Shown: in pieces, positions 24,671-32,025 of the stretch
Position numbering within the stretch: position 1 is the first letter of the stretch
Layout: each line of letters starts with the position of its first letter
Source: Candidatus Gastranaerophilales bacterium
Lineage (GTDB): Bacteria > Cyanobacteriota > Vampirovibrionia > Gastranaerophilales > Gastranaerophilaceae
Reading direction: 5' to 3'
DNA length: 45,263 nucleotides
Assembly (NCBI GenBank): GCA_944323425.1
Contig: CALUSL010000018.1
Span: forward strand, 1-45,263
Notes under the pieces: model-generated
Told to the model about the DNA's origin: nothing
The model's database searches: none
The model's input: only the letters and a program-made list of their open reading frames with translations
Translations under genes and position numbers: made by a program

Positions 24671-25200
24671 TATTTTATTAATGCCTGTACCAACTTGAAC
24701 TGAGGATGTTTCGATGTTTTTAATAATTCAAACAGTACAATTTCTGTTGTTGTAATCGTTGCACCAAGTTTTTCCATGAGGTTTATTCCTGCTTTAAATT
24801 CATCTGTTTCTCTTGATGCACATGCATCTTTTATTACATAAACATTGAAGCCTTTTTCTATAAGTGCTTTTACTGTTTGGTAAACACAAATATGTGTTTC
24901 TATTCCGCATACAAAAATATTTTCTTTTTCTTTTAATGCATCATAAACACCTTCTGTTTCTAATGCATTAAAAGCTGTTTTTTCAAATACTTTGTCCGTT
25001 TCTTTTTTTGAGATAGTATCTATTGTTGAGCCGAGACCTTTTGGATATTGTTCGGTAAATATTTTTTCAACTCCAAGTATATTCGCCATTTCTGATAAAA
25101 TATAAGCTTTTTTTGTTATTTTATCTTTTTTTAGCATTTGTACTAATTTTTCCTGTATATCAATAAAAAGAATTGCTGAATTTTTTTCATTTATTGTCAT
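24670..25200 (-). CDS. Isochorismatase-like cysteine hydrolase
   Basis: 176 residues of the isochorismatase-like fold, nearest in style to the YcaC-like hydrolases. The catalytic triad is visible: Asp14 in LFIDIQ, Lys74 in FEKTAF and Cys105 in GIETHICV, with the cis-peptide region just before the Cys. Substrate cannot be told from sequence; nothing nearby suggests siderophore or nicotinamide metabolism. Lies 13 bases after the TIM-barrel gene and is coupled to the small unknown gene downstream, so these three form an operon. Confidence 0.85.
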   Translation of the reverse strand: MTINEKNSAILFIDIQEKLVQMLKKDKITKKAYILSEMANILGVEKIFTEQYPKGLGSTIDTISKKETDKVFEKTAFNALETEGVYDALKEKENIFVCGIETHICVYQTVKALIEKGFNVYVIKDACASRETDEFKAGINLMEKLGATITTTEIVLFELLKTSKHPQFKLVQALIK

Positions 25201-25213
25201 TTTTTTATTTTCC

Positions 25214-26008
25214 TTATTTTATTGTTTGTATATCAAAGCATTTATCAAAAAATTGAACACTTTCTTCCAATTCTTTTTTTTCAAAAATTTCAAAAACCAT
25301 TTTGGGATTCAGTTTTAAATCTTTTATTGTATTGAAAACTTCCTGAACATTTATTGTTCCCTTTAGCAGTGTGTTATGAGAGTCGTCTTTACTATAATTG
25401 TTATGCAGGTGCATATGATAAAGATGTTTGTTGTATGTTTGAATCCATTCCACAACAGGCACTTTTGAATGTATATTTACATGTCCTATGTCCAAAGATA
25501 TTTTTAGATTAGGAGAATTAACTTCTTTTATTACATCGAGAATAAAATCCGGATTTTTTTCCTGAACATTTTCTATAACAGCTGTGATGCCGGTATATTC
25601 AAATTGTTTTACGAATGTTTTCCAAAAGGCAATAAATTTTTCCTTGAACATTAACTGATACATGCTGTGATTTAAAAAAGCATTGAAACCAGTATGATAT
25701 ACAACTGTTTTTGCGCCTAGATATTTGGCAGCATCAAGTGATTGTTGAAATCTTTTTATAGATACTTCCCTGATTAAAGGATCTAAACTCACTACAGATA
25801 AATCAAACAAAAAACCGTGCAGGCTTGTTTCTCCTTTAAAACTAAAAAGAGCTTTTTTCATTGTCTCTACTCTTTTTGTGAGAGTTGAATCAATGTCATC
25901 CAAATTCGGTGCAAACCTGCTTATTTCAAGGTTACAATTTAAATCTTTTGCTATATTTACGGCTTCTTCAAAATTCTTTGAAATAGATGATGATATAAAT
26001 TTTTGCAT
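25214..26008 (-). CDS. Sugar phosphate isomerase/epimerase-like TIM-barrel protein
   Basis: 264 residues of the AP endonuclease 2-like (xylose isomerase-like) barrel: TSLHGFLFDLSV, KYLGAKTVVYHTGF, GITAVIENVQEKNPDFI, LKISLDIGHVNIHSK, YHMHLHNN (metal His), and MVFEIFEKKELEESVQFF at the end. Metal-binding residues (Glu in VIEN, Asp-His in DIGH, His in HLH, Glu in FEIF) are present, so an active metal-dependent enzyme is likely; endonuclease IV and isomerases share this pattern. Start ATG is the first in frame, 36 bases after the upstream gene. Confidence 0.75.
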   Translation of the reverse strand: MQKFISSSISKNFEEAVNIAKDLNCNLEISRFAPNLDDIDSTLTKRVETMKKALFSFKGETSLHGFLFDLSVVSLDPLIREVSIKRFQQSLDAAKYLGAKTVVYHTGFNAFLNHSMYQLMFKEKFIAFWKTFVKQFEYTGITAVIENVQEKNPDFILDVIKEVNSPNLKISLDIGHVNIHSKVPVVEWIQTYNKHLYHMHLHNNYSKDDSHNTLLKGTINVQEVFNTIKDLKLNPKMVFEIFEKKELEESVQFFDKCFDIQTIK

Positions 26009-26044
26009 AGGTTATCTTCTTTGTTCTACAAAAATATAATAGCA

Positions 26045-27289
26045 TTAATAGGATTTATTTTGAAATTCGTTAATAAATTCTTCGAGAAGACTTCCCAGTT
26101 TTGATGTTGTAATTTCTGAGATATCAAGAGATAGTCTTTTATTGCTTATATTTTCAAATTCTTGTTCATGTGATATATCTATATTTATTTTTGTATAACC
26201 GGGATATGTTAGTTCGAATATACTCTTTCTTTCTTCGTTTTCGAGCATAAAATAGCAGTTATTTTCTTCTGTTTTATATTGAATATTTGTCTTGAAAAGT
26301 TTTTCCTCAATTCTTTTCTGTGTTTGATAAAACAAAGGAGCAACTATACATTCTATTTTTTTATGAAAAGCCTGTTTGAAAAGTTTAAAGTTTTTAATTT
26401 GAGGTTTCTGATGTTCAATACTTTTTATCTGTGTATTTGTTGAGCTTCTGGCAACAAGAAAAGAGTTACCCTTTAATAAAGCTTTTGCAAGGAATTTGTT
26501 TGCCTGTTTTTCTGCTTCTTCAAATGGTGTGTCGTTCATCTCTACTATACCTGCACTGATTGTGCAATTTTTCGGCAGCTCATTTTTTATTTTTGAAAAA
26601 ATTGTCGTTGTGTCTTTAGCTTTTGTTTTTTCAAACCATAAATAAAGTTTGAAGTCATTAGAAAAACCGACGATATCTGTTGCTCTTATATTCTTTTTTA
26701 TTATTGATGCCAGATGTGCTGGAGATAATATGTTTCTGGTATTTACATCCGGTGCTACAGCGGCAAATGCACCTTTTGTTTTTTCGCTTTTTGTTTTTAA
26801 AATTTTATTTATATAGTTTTTTGTATACAACCCGTTTTCGATATCAATTATATCAAGCTGCGCTAAGATATTTTTTTTCGTTTCTATATTTCTGAGCATT
26901 TCCTTTTTTTGAAGAGCCCAGATTACCCTTAATGTAAATTCTGTATCAGTAGATTTTACGTTTAGAAAGTCAGATATACCATGTTCAAAAGCAGTACAGA
27001 GCATGTCATCATTCTGTTTTGAGAAAACAGGGATAATCTGGCATTCTGCGAGATCAGAGTTCTGATGCATTTTGTTAATAAAATTAATAAAATCTGTTTC
27101 TCGTTTTTTGCCTTTGTCTAAATAATAAAAAATGATACATGGTTTTTCTTTTTTTATTATAGAAAAAGCTTTTTCATATTTTGCAGCAGAAAAATTGTCT
27201 ATATTTCTAAGCAGAAGAAGTTTATTTTTTATCAAATCAGAGACGATACTGTTGTCTGTTATCAATAAAATATTATTTTCTGTACTCAT
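26045..27289 (-). CDS. Pseudo-receiver plus degenerate GGDEF protein
   Basis: 414 residues, cytoplasmic. Residues about 5-115 follow a response-regulator receiver (NILLITDNSIVSDLI; KPCIIFYYLDKGK), but the phospho-acceptor Asp is replaced by Tyr. Residues about 130-290 follow a GGDEF domain: DIENGLYTKNYIN, then DIVGFSNDFKLYLWF where GGDEF should be, then CTISAGIVEMND and EKQANKFLAKALLKGNSFLVA. The active-site GGDEF is lost (SNDFK), so no cyclase activity is expected. A C-terminal 120-residue part is unknown. Start ATG 27289 preferred to TTG 27304. Divergent from flagellin, which suggests a motility role, but this is inference. Confidence 0.65.
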   Translation of the reverse strand: MSTENNILLITDNSIVSDLIKNKLLLLRNIDNFSAAKYEKAFSIIKKEKPCIIFYYLDKGKKRETDFINFINKMHQNSDLAECQIIPVFSKQNDDMLCTAFEHGISDFLNVKSTDTEFTLRVIWALQKKEMLRNIETKKNILAQLDIIDIENGLYTKNYINKILKTKSEKTKGAFAAVAPDVNTRNILSPAHLASIIKKNIRATDIVGFSNDFKLYLWFEKTKAKDTTTIFSKIKNELPKNCTISAGIVEMNDTPFEEAEKQANKFLAKALLKGNSFLVARSSTNTQIKSIEHQKPQIKNFKLFKQAFHKKIECIVAPLFYQTQKRIEEKLFKTNIQYKTEENNCYFMLENEERKSIFELTYPGYTKINIDISHEQEFENISNKRLSLDISEITTSKLGSLLEEFINEFQNKSY

Positions 27290-27359
27290 TTTTACTCTCA
27301 ACAATTTTTATAAACATTTTATCTCAAACTATAAATCCAGTAAATTTTTTTACTTTTTT

Positions 27360-27382
27360 CATGCCTTTTTGGCATGCTTTTT
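27360..27382 (+). terminator. Orphan terminator-like hairpin ahead of the flagellin promoter
   Basis: CATGCC-TTTTT-GGCATG followed by CTTTTTT reads as an intrinsic terminator in the plus direction, yet no plus-strand gene lies upstream (the neighbour is on the minus strand). It may shield the flagellin gene from antisense read-through or end a short RNA from the 27305-27359 gap. Confidence 0.5.
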
Positions 27383-27438
27383 TCTCTTTTTTGAAAAAGT
27401 TCATACTTTAGTTTAGAAATTTTCCAACTAAATAAGCA

Positions 27439-27465
27439 TAAAGAAGCTTTTAAAATGACCGTAAT
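27439..27465 (+). promoter_or_regulatory. Sigma-28 (FliA/SigD) promoter of flagellin
   Basis: TAAA (27439-27442), 15 bases, then ACCGTAAT (27458-27465). This matches the flagellar sigma-28 layout TAAA-N15-GCCGATAA with the exact spacing and the CCG core. Predicted start near 27472 gives a leader of about 135 bases, long enough to hold the CsrA-like hairpin. Confidence 0.75.
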
Positions 27466-27563
27466 ATAAGAATGTAAGAAACATAAGTCATCAAAAACTC
27501 AATAATTATAAGGCTAAGCGAGTAGTAGGGTTCTTAATACCCTTACCTGTCTTGCCTTTGAGA

Positions 27564-27577
27564 GTACAAGGAAGTAC
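27564..27577 (+). promoter_or_regulatory. CsrA-binding hairpin in the flagellin leader
   Basis: GTAC-AAGGAA-GTAC: a 4-bp stem presenting AAGGAA in the loop. GUACAAGGAAGU matches the CsrA SELEX consensus RUACARGGAUGU at 11 of 12 positions. A second AAGGA is the Shine-Dalgarno (27593-27599, AAAGGAG), 25 bases downstream, the two-site layout known for CsrA repression of B. subtilis hag. Confidence 0.7.
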
Positions 27578-27606
27578 AGAATTTTTCTCAAGAAAGGAGA
27601 ACAACT

Positions 27607-28488
27607 ATGCCTATTATTGTAAACACAAACATGTCAGCTTTAACTACACAAAGAAACTTAACGAATGCAACGAATGATTTGAACAAAGCATTGAACAGAA
27701 TGTCAACCGGTTTAAGAGTTAACTCTTCTGCTGATGATGCAGCGGGTATGTTCGTTGCCTCGACTCTTGATACACAGATAAGAGGCTCGAAGGTTGCACA
27801 GGACAACGTTGCTACCGGTATAAATGTATTGCAAACGGTTGAGGGGGATATATCAGTAATTGAGGATAACCTTCTTCGTATAAGAGACCTTGCAACTCAG
27901 GCAGCAAACGGAATATACAGTGATGAATCTATGCAGGCAATGCAAAACGAGGTAGATGCACGTATTGAAGAAATTAACAGAATAGCAAATGCTTCGAATT
28001 TTAACGGTTTGAATCTATTAAACGGTAATGATGCCTTTAAAAACGGTTTAAGACTTCAGGTCGGCGCAAATTCAGAAAAAGCAACAAACTGTGTTGTTGT
28101 ACCTGCGGAGGTATTTGCGAATGCCGAAGCTTCTTCTCTCGGACTTATTTCCAATGGCACTAATGATGCTCAATTTGCTTCAACAGAAGAAGTTTTCGCA
28201 AGTGCATCTAATGCCGCACTGTTTATCGCGGATGTTGATAAAGCTTTAACAAAAATGAATACACACAAAGCAACAATTGGTGCTATTCAAAATAGGCTTG
28301 AATCAGCTAACAACTCTCTAACAACAATGATAGAAAATGCTACAGCAGCAAAATCAACAATTATGGACGCAGATATAGCAGAGGAAAGTGCTAATTACAC
28401 GAGAGCAACAATACTGCAGCAAACAGCATCAACTCTTCTCGTTCAGGCAAACTCTCTGCCTCAGATAGCTTTAACTTTATTACAATAA
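27607..28488 (+). CDS. fliC: Flagellin
   Basis: Filament subunit, exported by the flagellar type III system. 293 residues, a short form with the D0/D1 core and almost no variable domain: IIVNTNMSALTTQRNLTNATNDLNKALNRMSTGLRVNSSADDAAGM at the N-terminus, IEEINRIANASNFNGLNLLNG, and the C-terminal helix AESANYTRATILQQTASTLLVQANSLPQIALTLL. Odd: Cys162, since flagellins seldom have cysteine. Expression is controlled by a sigma-28 promoter and a CsrA-like hairpin. A terminator follows 19 bases after the stop. Confidence 0.97.
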   Translation: MPIIVNTNMSALTTQRNLTNATNDLNKALNRMSTGLRVNSSADDAAGMFVASTLDTQIRGSKVAQDNVATGINVLQTVEGDISVIEDNLLRIRDLATQAANGIYSDESMQAMQNEVDARIEEINRIANASNFNGLNLLNGNDAFKNGLRLQVGANSEKATNCVVVPAEVFANAEASSLGLISNGTNDAQFASTEEVFASASNAALFIADVDKALTKMNTHKATIGAIQNRLESANNSLTTMIENATAAKSTIMDADIAEESANYTRATILQQTASTLLVQANSLPQIALTLLQ

Positions 28489-28507
28489 TAGATAGTTGAT
28501 GACAAAT

Positions 28508-28531
28508 GCCCGGGATTTTATAATTCCGGGC
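28508..28531 (+). terminator. Terminator of flagellin
   Basis: GCCCGG (28508-28513) pairs with CCGGGC (28526-28531) around an AT-rich loop that can partly pair further; a T-rich tail (TTTCTTTGTTTTTT) follows. It also lies between convergent flagellin and the flavoprotein gene. Confidence 0.85.
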
Positions 28532-28543
28532 TTTCTTTGTTTT

Positions 28544-29752
28544 TTAGATTAAAGAAGTTCCGCAAATATATCCTGTTGACCAGCAGTTTTGTAAATTAAA
28601 TCCTCCGGTTAATCCGTCTATATCAAGAACTTCTCCACAAAAATAAAGATTTTTTATTACTTTTGATTCCATTGTTTTGGGATTTACTTCGTTTAAATCA
28701 ATTCCCCCTGCTGTAACTATTTCTTCTCCTCCTTTTACACCGATAACATTCAAACTGAATTCAGTCAGATTTTTTATTATTTTTATTCTATCTTCTTTTT
28801 TTAGCTGACCGCTTTTTATCTCCGGTTGTATTTTATTTTTAATGAGTATTTTTTCTGCAAGTCTGTGAGGTATGTATGTATCAATAACATTTATTATATT
28901 TTTTTGAGGGTTTTTGTTTATTAACTCTGTTAGTGATTTTTCTAAGTTATCGTGTTCTGTCAATTTTATTTTTATGTTTAGCGGTATTTCGGGGGTAAAG
29001 TTTATATATGCACAATAAGAAGATATTTTGTAGCTTAAAGGTCCGGATATTCCAAAATGAGTGAATAAAATATCACCTGTTTGGGTTGTTATTTTTTTGT
29101 TGTTATAAAACACTGATGTACAAACATTTTTTAATGTAAGTCCTGATAAATCAAAAAAATCGGTTTCTTTTGTTAATAAAGAACAAAGTGCCGGTCTCAA
29201 CGGCACGATATTGTGTCCGAGTTTTTTGGCGAATTTTTGTCCCTGTCCTCTGCCGCCTGTTGCTATTACAAGTTTATCTACAACGAAATGATTTTTTTCT
29301 GTTCTTACAAGAAATTTGTCATTTTCTTTTTTTATATCTATGACTTTTTCTTTTATGTTTTTTATATTGTTTTTTCTTGTTTTGTCAATAAGTTTTTTTC
29401 TCACAAAAGATGACGAATTAGCCTCGGGGAAGAATCTGAAATCTTCTTGCATATAAGTTTTTACTCCTATTTGTTCAAAAAAAGCAAAAGTATCTGTTGT
29501 TGAGAATTTTGAAAAAACAGAAAGTAAAAATTTTTCGCCTCTGGGGTAGTTTTTCGCAAGTTCTTTAAAATCAAACTCTCCATAAGCAAGATTGCAACGA
29601 CCTCCTCCTGTTGGCAAGAGGGTTTTTAAAATATCTTGTTTATCAAAAATATAAATTTCGTTATCCTCTTTTTCTGATGCAAAAAGAGCACAAAAAATGC
29701 CGGCCGGTCCGCCCCCAATTATTCCTATTTTAATTTTTTTTTCATAGCTCAT
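28544..29752 (-). CDS. HI0933/YhiN-family flavoprotein (NAD(P)/FAD-dependent oxidoreductase)
   Basis: 402 residues. N-terminal dinucleotide-binding motif GIIGGGPAGIFCALFA (GxGxxG at residues 13-18), then DKLVIATGGRGQGQKFAKKLGHNIVPLRPALCSLLTK, an inserted beta-domain, and the C-terminal FAD motif VTAGGIDLNEVNPKTMESKVIKNLYFCGEVLDIDGLTGGFNLQNCWSTGYICG. These are diagnostic of the HI0933-like family (COG2081, sometimes named BaiN), whose natural substrate is generally unknown. Its start overlaps the end of folK by 11 bases, so the two are co-translated. Confidence 0.9.
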   Translation of the reverse strand: MSYEKKIKIGIIGGGPAGIFCALFASEKEDNEIYIFDKQDILKTLLPTGGGRCNLAYGEFDFKELAKNYPRGEKFLLSVFSKFSTTDTFAFFEQIGVKTYMQEDFRFFPEANSSSFVRKKLIDKTRKNNIKNIKEKVIDIKKENDKFLVRTEKNHFVVDKLVIATGGRGQGQKFAKKLGHNIVPLRPALCSLLTKETDFFDLSGLTLKNVCTSVFYNNKKITTQTGDILFTHFGISGPLSYKISSYCAYINFTPEIPLNIKIKLTEHDNLEKSLTELINKNPQKNIINVIDTYIPHRLAEKILIKNKIQPEIKSGQLKKEDRIKIIKNLTEFSLNVIGVKGGEEIVTAGGIDLNEVNPKTMESKVIKNLYFCGEVLDIDGLTGGFNLQNCWSTGYICGTSLI

Positions 29753-30251
29753 TTATTTTTGTTCCGAAAAGATAGACTTCTTCAACCTCATCCAATTCAT
29801 CATAAAGCTCAGTTATTGTTTTTTCAAGTTTTGGATGTACAAAATCAGGAATAAGTTCAAGAAGAGGAACCAGTACAAAAGCTCTTTTGTGTAAATATTT
29901 ATGAGGAACAATTAAAAAATCTTTTTCTATAATTCTGTTTTCGTAAAAAAGAATGTCTATATCTATAGGTCTTTCACCCCAGTGTTTTTTCTTTGTTCTA
30001 TCCAGTCCAAGAAGTTCTTCTATTTTCTGGCATCGTAAAAGCAAATCTTCGGGAGATAATTTTGTTTTTAATTCAACAACAATATTTAAAAACCAGTTTT
30101 GTTTTTTTTCTCCCCATGGTTCTGTTTCGTATATAGCAGATGTTCTGATTATTTTTGTGTCATCTGAAAGATTAAAAAGATTTACAGCCTGATTTATAAG
30201 CTGAAACCTGTCGCCCATATTTGATCCTAAACACAAATAAACAATCGCCAT
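29742..30251 (-). CDS. folK: 2-amino-4-hydroxy-6-hydroxymethyldihydropteridine pyrophosphokinase
   Basis: Transfers pyrophosphate from ATP to the pterin in folate synthesis. 169 residues: YLCLGSNMGDR, TSAIYETEPWG, FLNIVVELKTKLSPEDLL, WGERPIDIDILFYENRII (the Mg-binding D-x-D) and LIVPHKYLHKRAFVLVPLLEL. Other folate genes are not nearby. The ATG has no Shine-Dalgarno but lies six bases after a TACAAT promoter element, so the mRNA may be leaderless. Overlaps the flavoprotein gene downstream. Confidence 0.95.
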   Translation of the reverse strand: MAIVYLCLGSNMGDRFQLINQAVNLFNLSDDTKIIRTSAIYETEPWGEKKQNWFLNIVVELKTKLSPEDLLLRCQKIEELLGLDRTKKKHWGERPIDIDILFYENRIIEKDFLIVPHKYLHKRAFVLVPLLELIPDFVHPKLEKTITELYDELDEVEEVYLFGTKINEL

Positions 30252-30257
30252 AGAAAT

Positions 30258-30263
30258 ATTGTA
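30258..30263 (-). promoter_or_regulatory. -10 element of folK promoter
   Basis: TACAAT on the minus strand (within TATACAAT), six bases before the folK ATG, in the 115-base divergent gap between folK and the SpoIID-like gene. Same -10 to ATG distance as smpB, but the preceding TG is missing. Confidence 0.4.
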
Positions 30264-30366
30264 TATTTTTTTGTTAATTTTTACAAATATGGGGCTCTGT
30301 ACATGTTTAATTTGTTGTTTTTATCTGAACTTTGTTTTTATATAGAGAAAGAAAAAGAGTTTGAGT

Positions 30367-32025
30367 ATGTTGAAAAAATTTTTAATTTGTTTATTATTTG
30401 CTTTGATATTTGTTCAGCCTCAGGCTCAGGCAATAAAAGCAGATAACGGAAAACTGGTAAGGGTTGGAATTAGTGATAATTCTTTTGGGAATTATTATAT
30501 TTCCTGTACAAAAATATCGGCAAATGATGAATTTAAACTTACTGACAAAAAAACAGGTAAAGAATTAGGGGTTTTTCCGGCTGATAAGATAATCACTGTA
30601 TCAATTAAAGATAATCTTTTTGTTATTAGTGATGAAGAGAATATACTATTTGACGGGATAACCGGACCGGTTGTTGTTTCGTCGGATAAGGGTTTTGTTT
30701 ATATAGACGGATTAAAAAGAGCCGGTAAACAAGCACTTTATAGAGGTACTTTGGAACTTACCAGAGTGGAATCAAAAAATAATCTGTTCAGTATAATAAA
30801 TGTTCTTGATTTGTCTTCATATTTAAGAGGTGTCGTTCCTAATGAAATGCCTACATATTTTGGGCTTGAAGCATTAAAGGCTCAGACTGTAACGGCAAGA
30901 AACTATGTTTTAAGACCAAGGGATAAAAATTTCTACAATTTTGATGTATGTGATTCTGTTGCCTGTCAGGTATATTTTGGTGCTAATACAGAAGATGAAC
31001 TTGCTGATGAGGCAATTTTAGAAACAAATAATATAGTTGCACTTTATAATGGAGAACTTATTCTGGCTTTGTACAGTTCAACGGCCGGTGGTTATACGGA
31101 AAGTTATGAAAATGCCTTTTCTGAACCTGGCACGAAAAATTTTCCGGCTGTATCTTTACCTTATCTAAAAGGTGTTCCTGACAATAAAAGTTTTCTTCCG
31201 TTAACCAAAGAAGAAGATGCCGCAAAGTTTTATAAATCGGAACCTTCGACTTTTGACAACAAATCTTCTTATTTTAGATGGACAAGAGAATGGACACAGC
31301 AGGAGCTATCCGATTCATTAAAAATGAATATGAAAAAGCAATCATCAACAGGCTTTATTTTTCCTGCATTAACAAAAGAAGATGATTTTGGAACAATTCA
31401 GGATATAAAAGTATTAAAAAGAGGCGTATCCGGAAAAATAGTTTCCATGAATATTATTACGGACAAAAATACATTTAATGTTCAAAAAGAGCTTGTAATA
31501 CGCCGTAGTTTTTGTAAAGACGGAAAAGCCTTGCCATCAGCGAATATTGTTTTTGAAATGCAAAAAGATGACAAAGGGAATCTTGAAAAAATTATTGCTT
31601 ACGGCGGCGGATACGGACACGGGGTCGGAATGAGCCAATGGGGTGCTGGAATGATGAATACTCTTGGATATACTTATGATGAGATTTTGCAGCATTATTA
31701 TTCGGGTATTTCCATTGGTACATATCCAGTTACTTTGACTAATAATCCGAGTCAAGATACAGCTTCACAATCTTTTTACACAAAAGACAAAAAAGCCAGC
31801 CTTGTTGTTGAAAATAAATTTCAGTTTACAGATTTGATTGTTGTCATTAACGCACAGGAGCTCAAACTGGAAATATCTCCGCATTTGTTCAGTAATGTGA
31901 AGGTTGATTTAAGTCCGTATCTTGTGTCCGGGATAAACAACATAACATATATATTGCCATATACTGATACAAACAAAAAATCAGTAAAAATGTATGTCGA
32001 GTTGAAAGAGGCTGTTCATGAGTAA
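30367..32025 (+). CDS. SpoIID/LytB-domain protein (putative peptidoglycan transglycosylase)
   Basis: 552 residues with a signal peptide (MLKKFLICLLFALIFVQPQAQA) placing it in the periplasm. The SpoIID core is clear: YLRGVVPNEMPTYFGLEALKAQTVTARNYVL (with the Glu that is catalytic in SpoIID), SVACQVYFGANTEDELADEAILETNNIVALYNGELILALYSSTAGG, and GGGYGHGVGMSQWGAGMM, then a C-terminal beta-domain. SpoIID cuts glycan strands during sporulation, but homologues occur in non-sporulating bacteria. Adjacent murJ points to wall growth. ATG 30367 gives the proper signal peptide; a TTG at 30361 adds two residues. Overlaps murJ by 8 bases. Confidence 0.9.
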   Translation: MLKKFLICLLFALIFVQPQAQAIKADNGKLVRVGISDNSFGNYYISCTKISANDEFKLTDKKTGKELGVFPADKIITVSIKDNLFVISDEENILFDGITGPVVVSSDKGFVYIDGLKRAGKQALYRGTLELTRVESKNNLFSIINVLDLSSYLRGVVPNEMPTYFGLEALKAQTVTARNYVLRPRDKNFYNFDVCDSVACQVYFGANTEDELADEAILETNNIVALYNGELILALYSSTAGGYTESYENAFSEPGTKNFPAVSLPYLKGVPDNKSFLPLTKEEDAAKFYKSEPSTFDNKSSYFRWTREWTQQELSDSLKMNMKKQSSTGFIFPALTKEDDFGTIQDIKVLKRGVSGKIVSMNIITDKNTFNVQKELVIRRSFCKDGKALPSANIVFEMQKDDKGNLEKIIAYGGGYGHGVGMSQWGAGMMNTLGYTYDEILQHYYSGISIGTYPVTLTNNPSQDTASQSFYTKDKKASLVVENKFQFTDLIVVINAQELKLEISPHLFSNVKVDLSPYLVSGINNITYILPYTDTNKKSVKMYVELKEAVHE

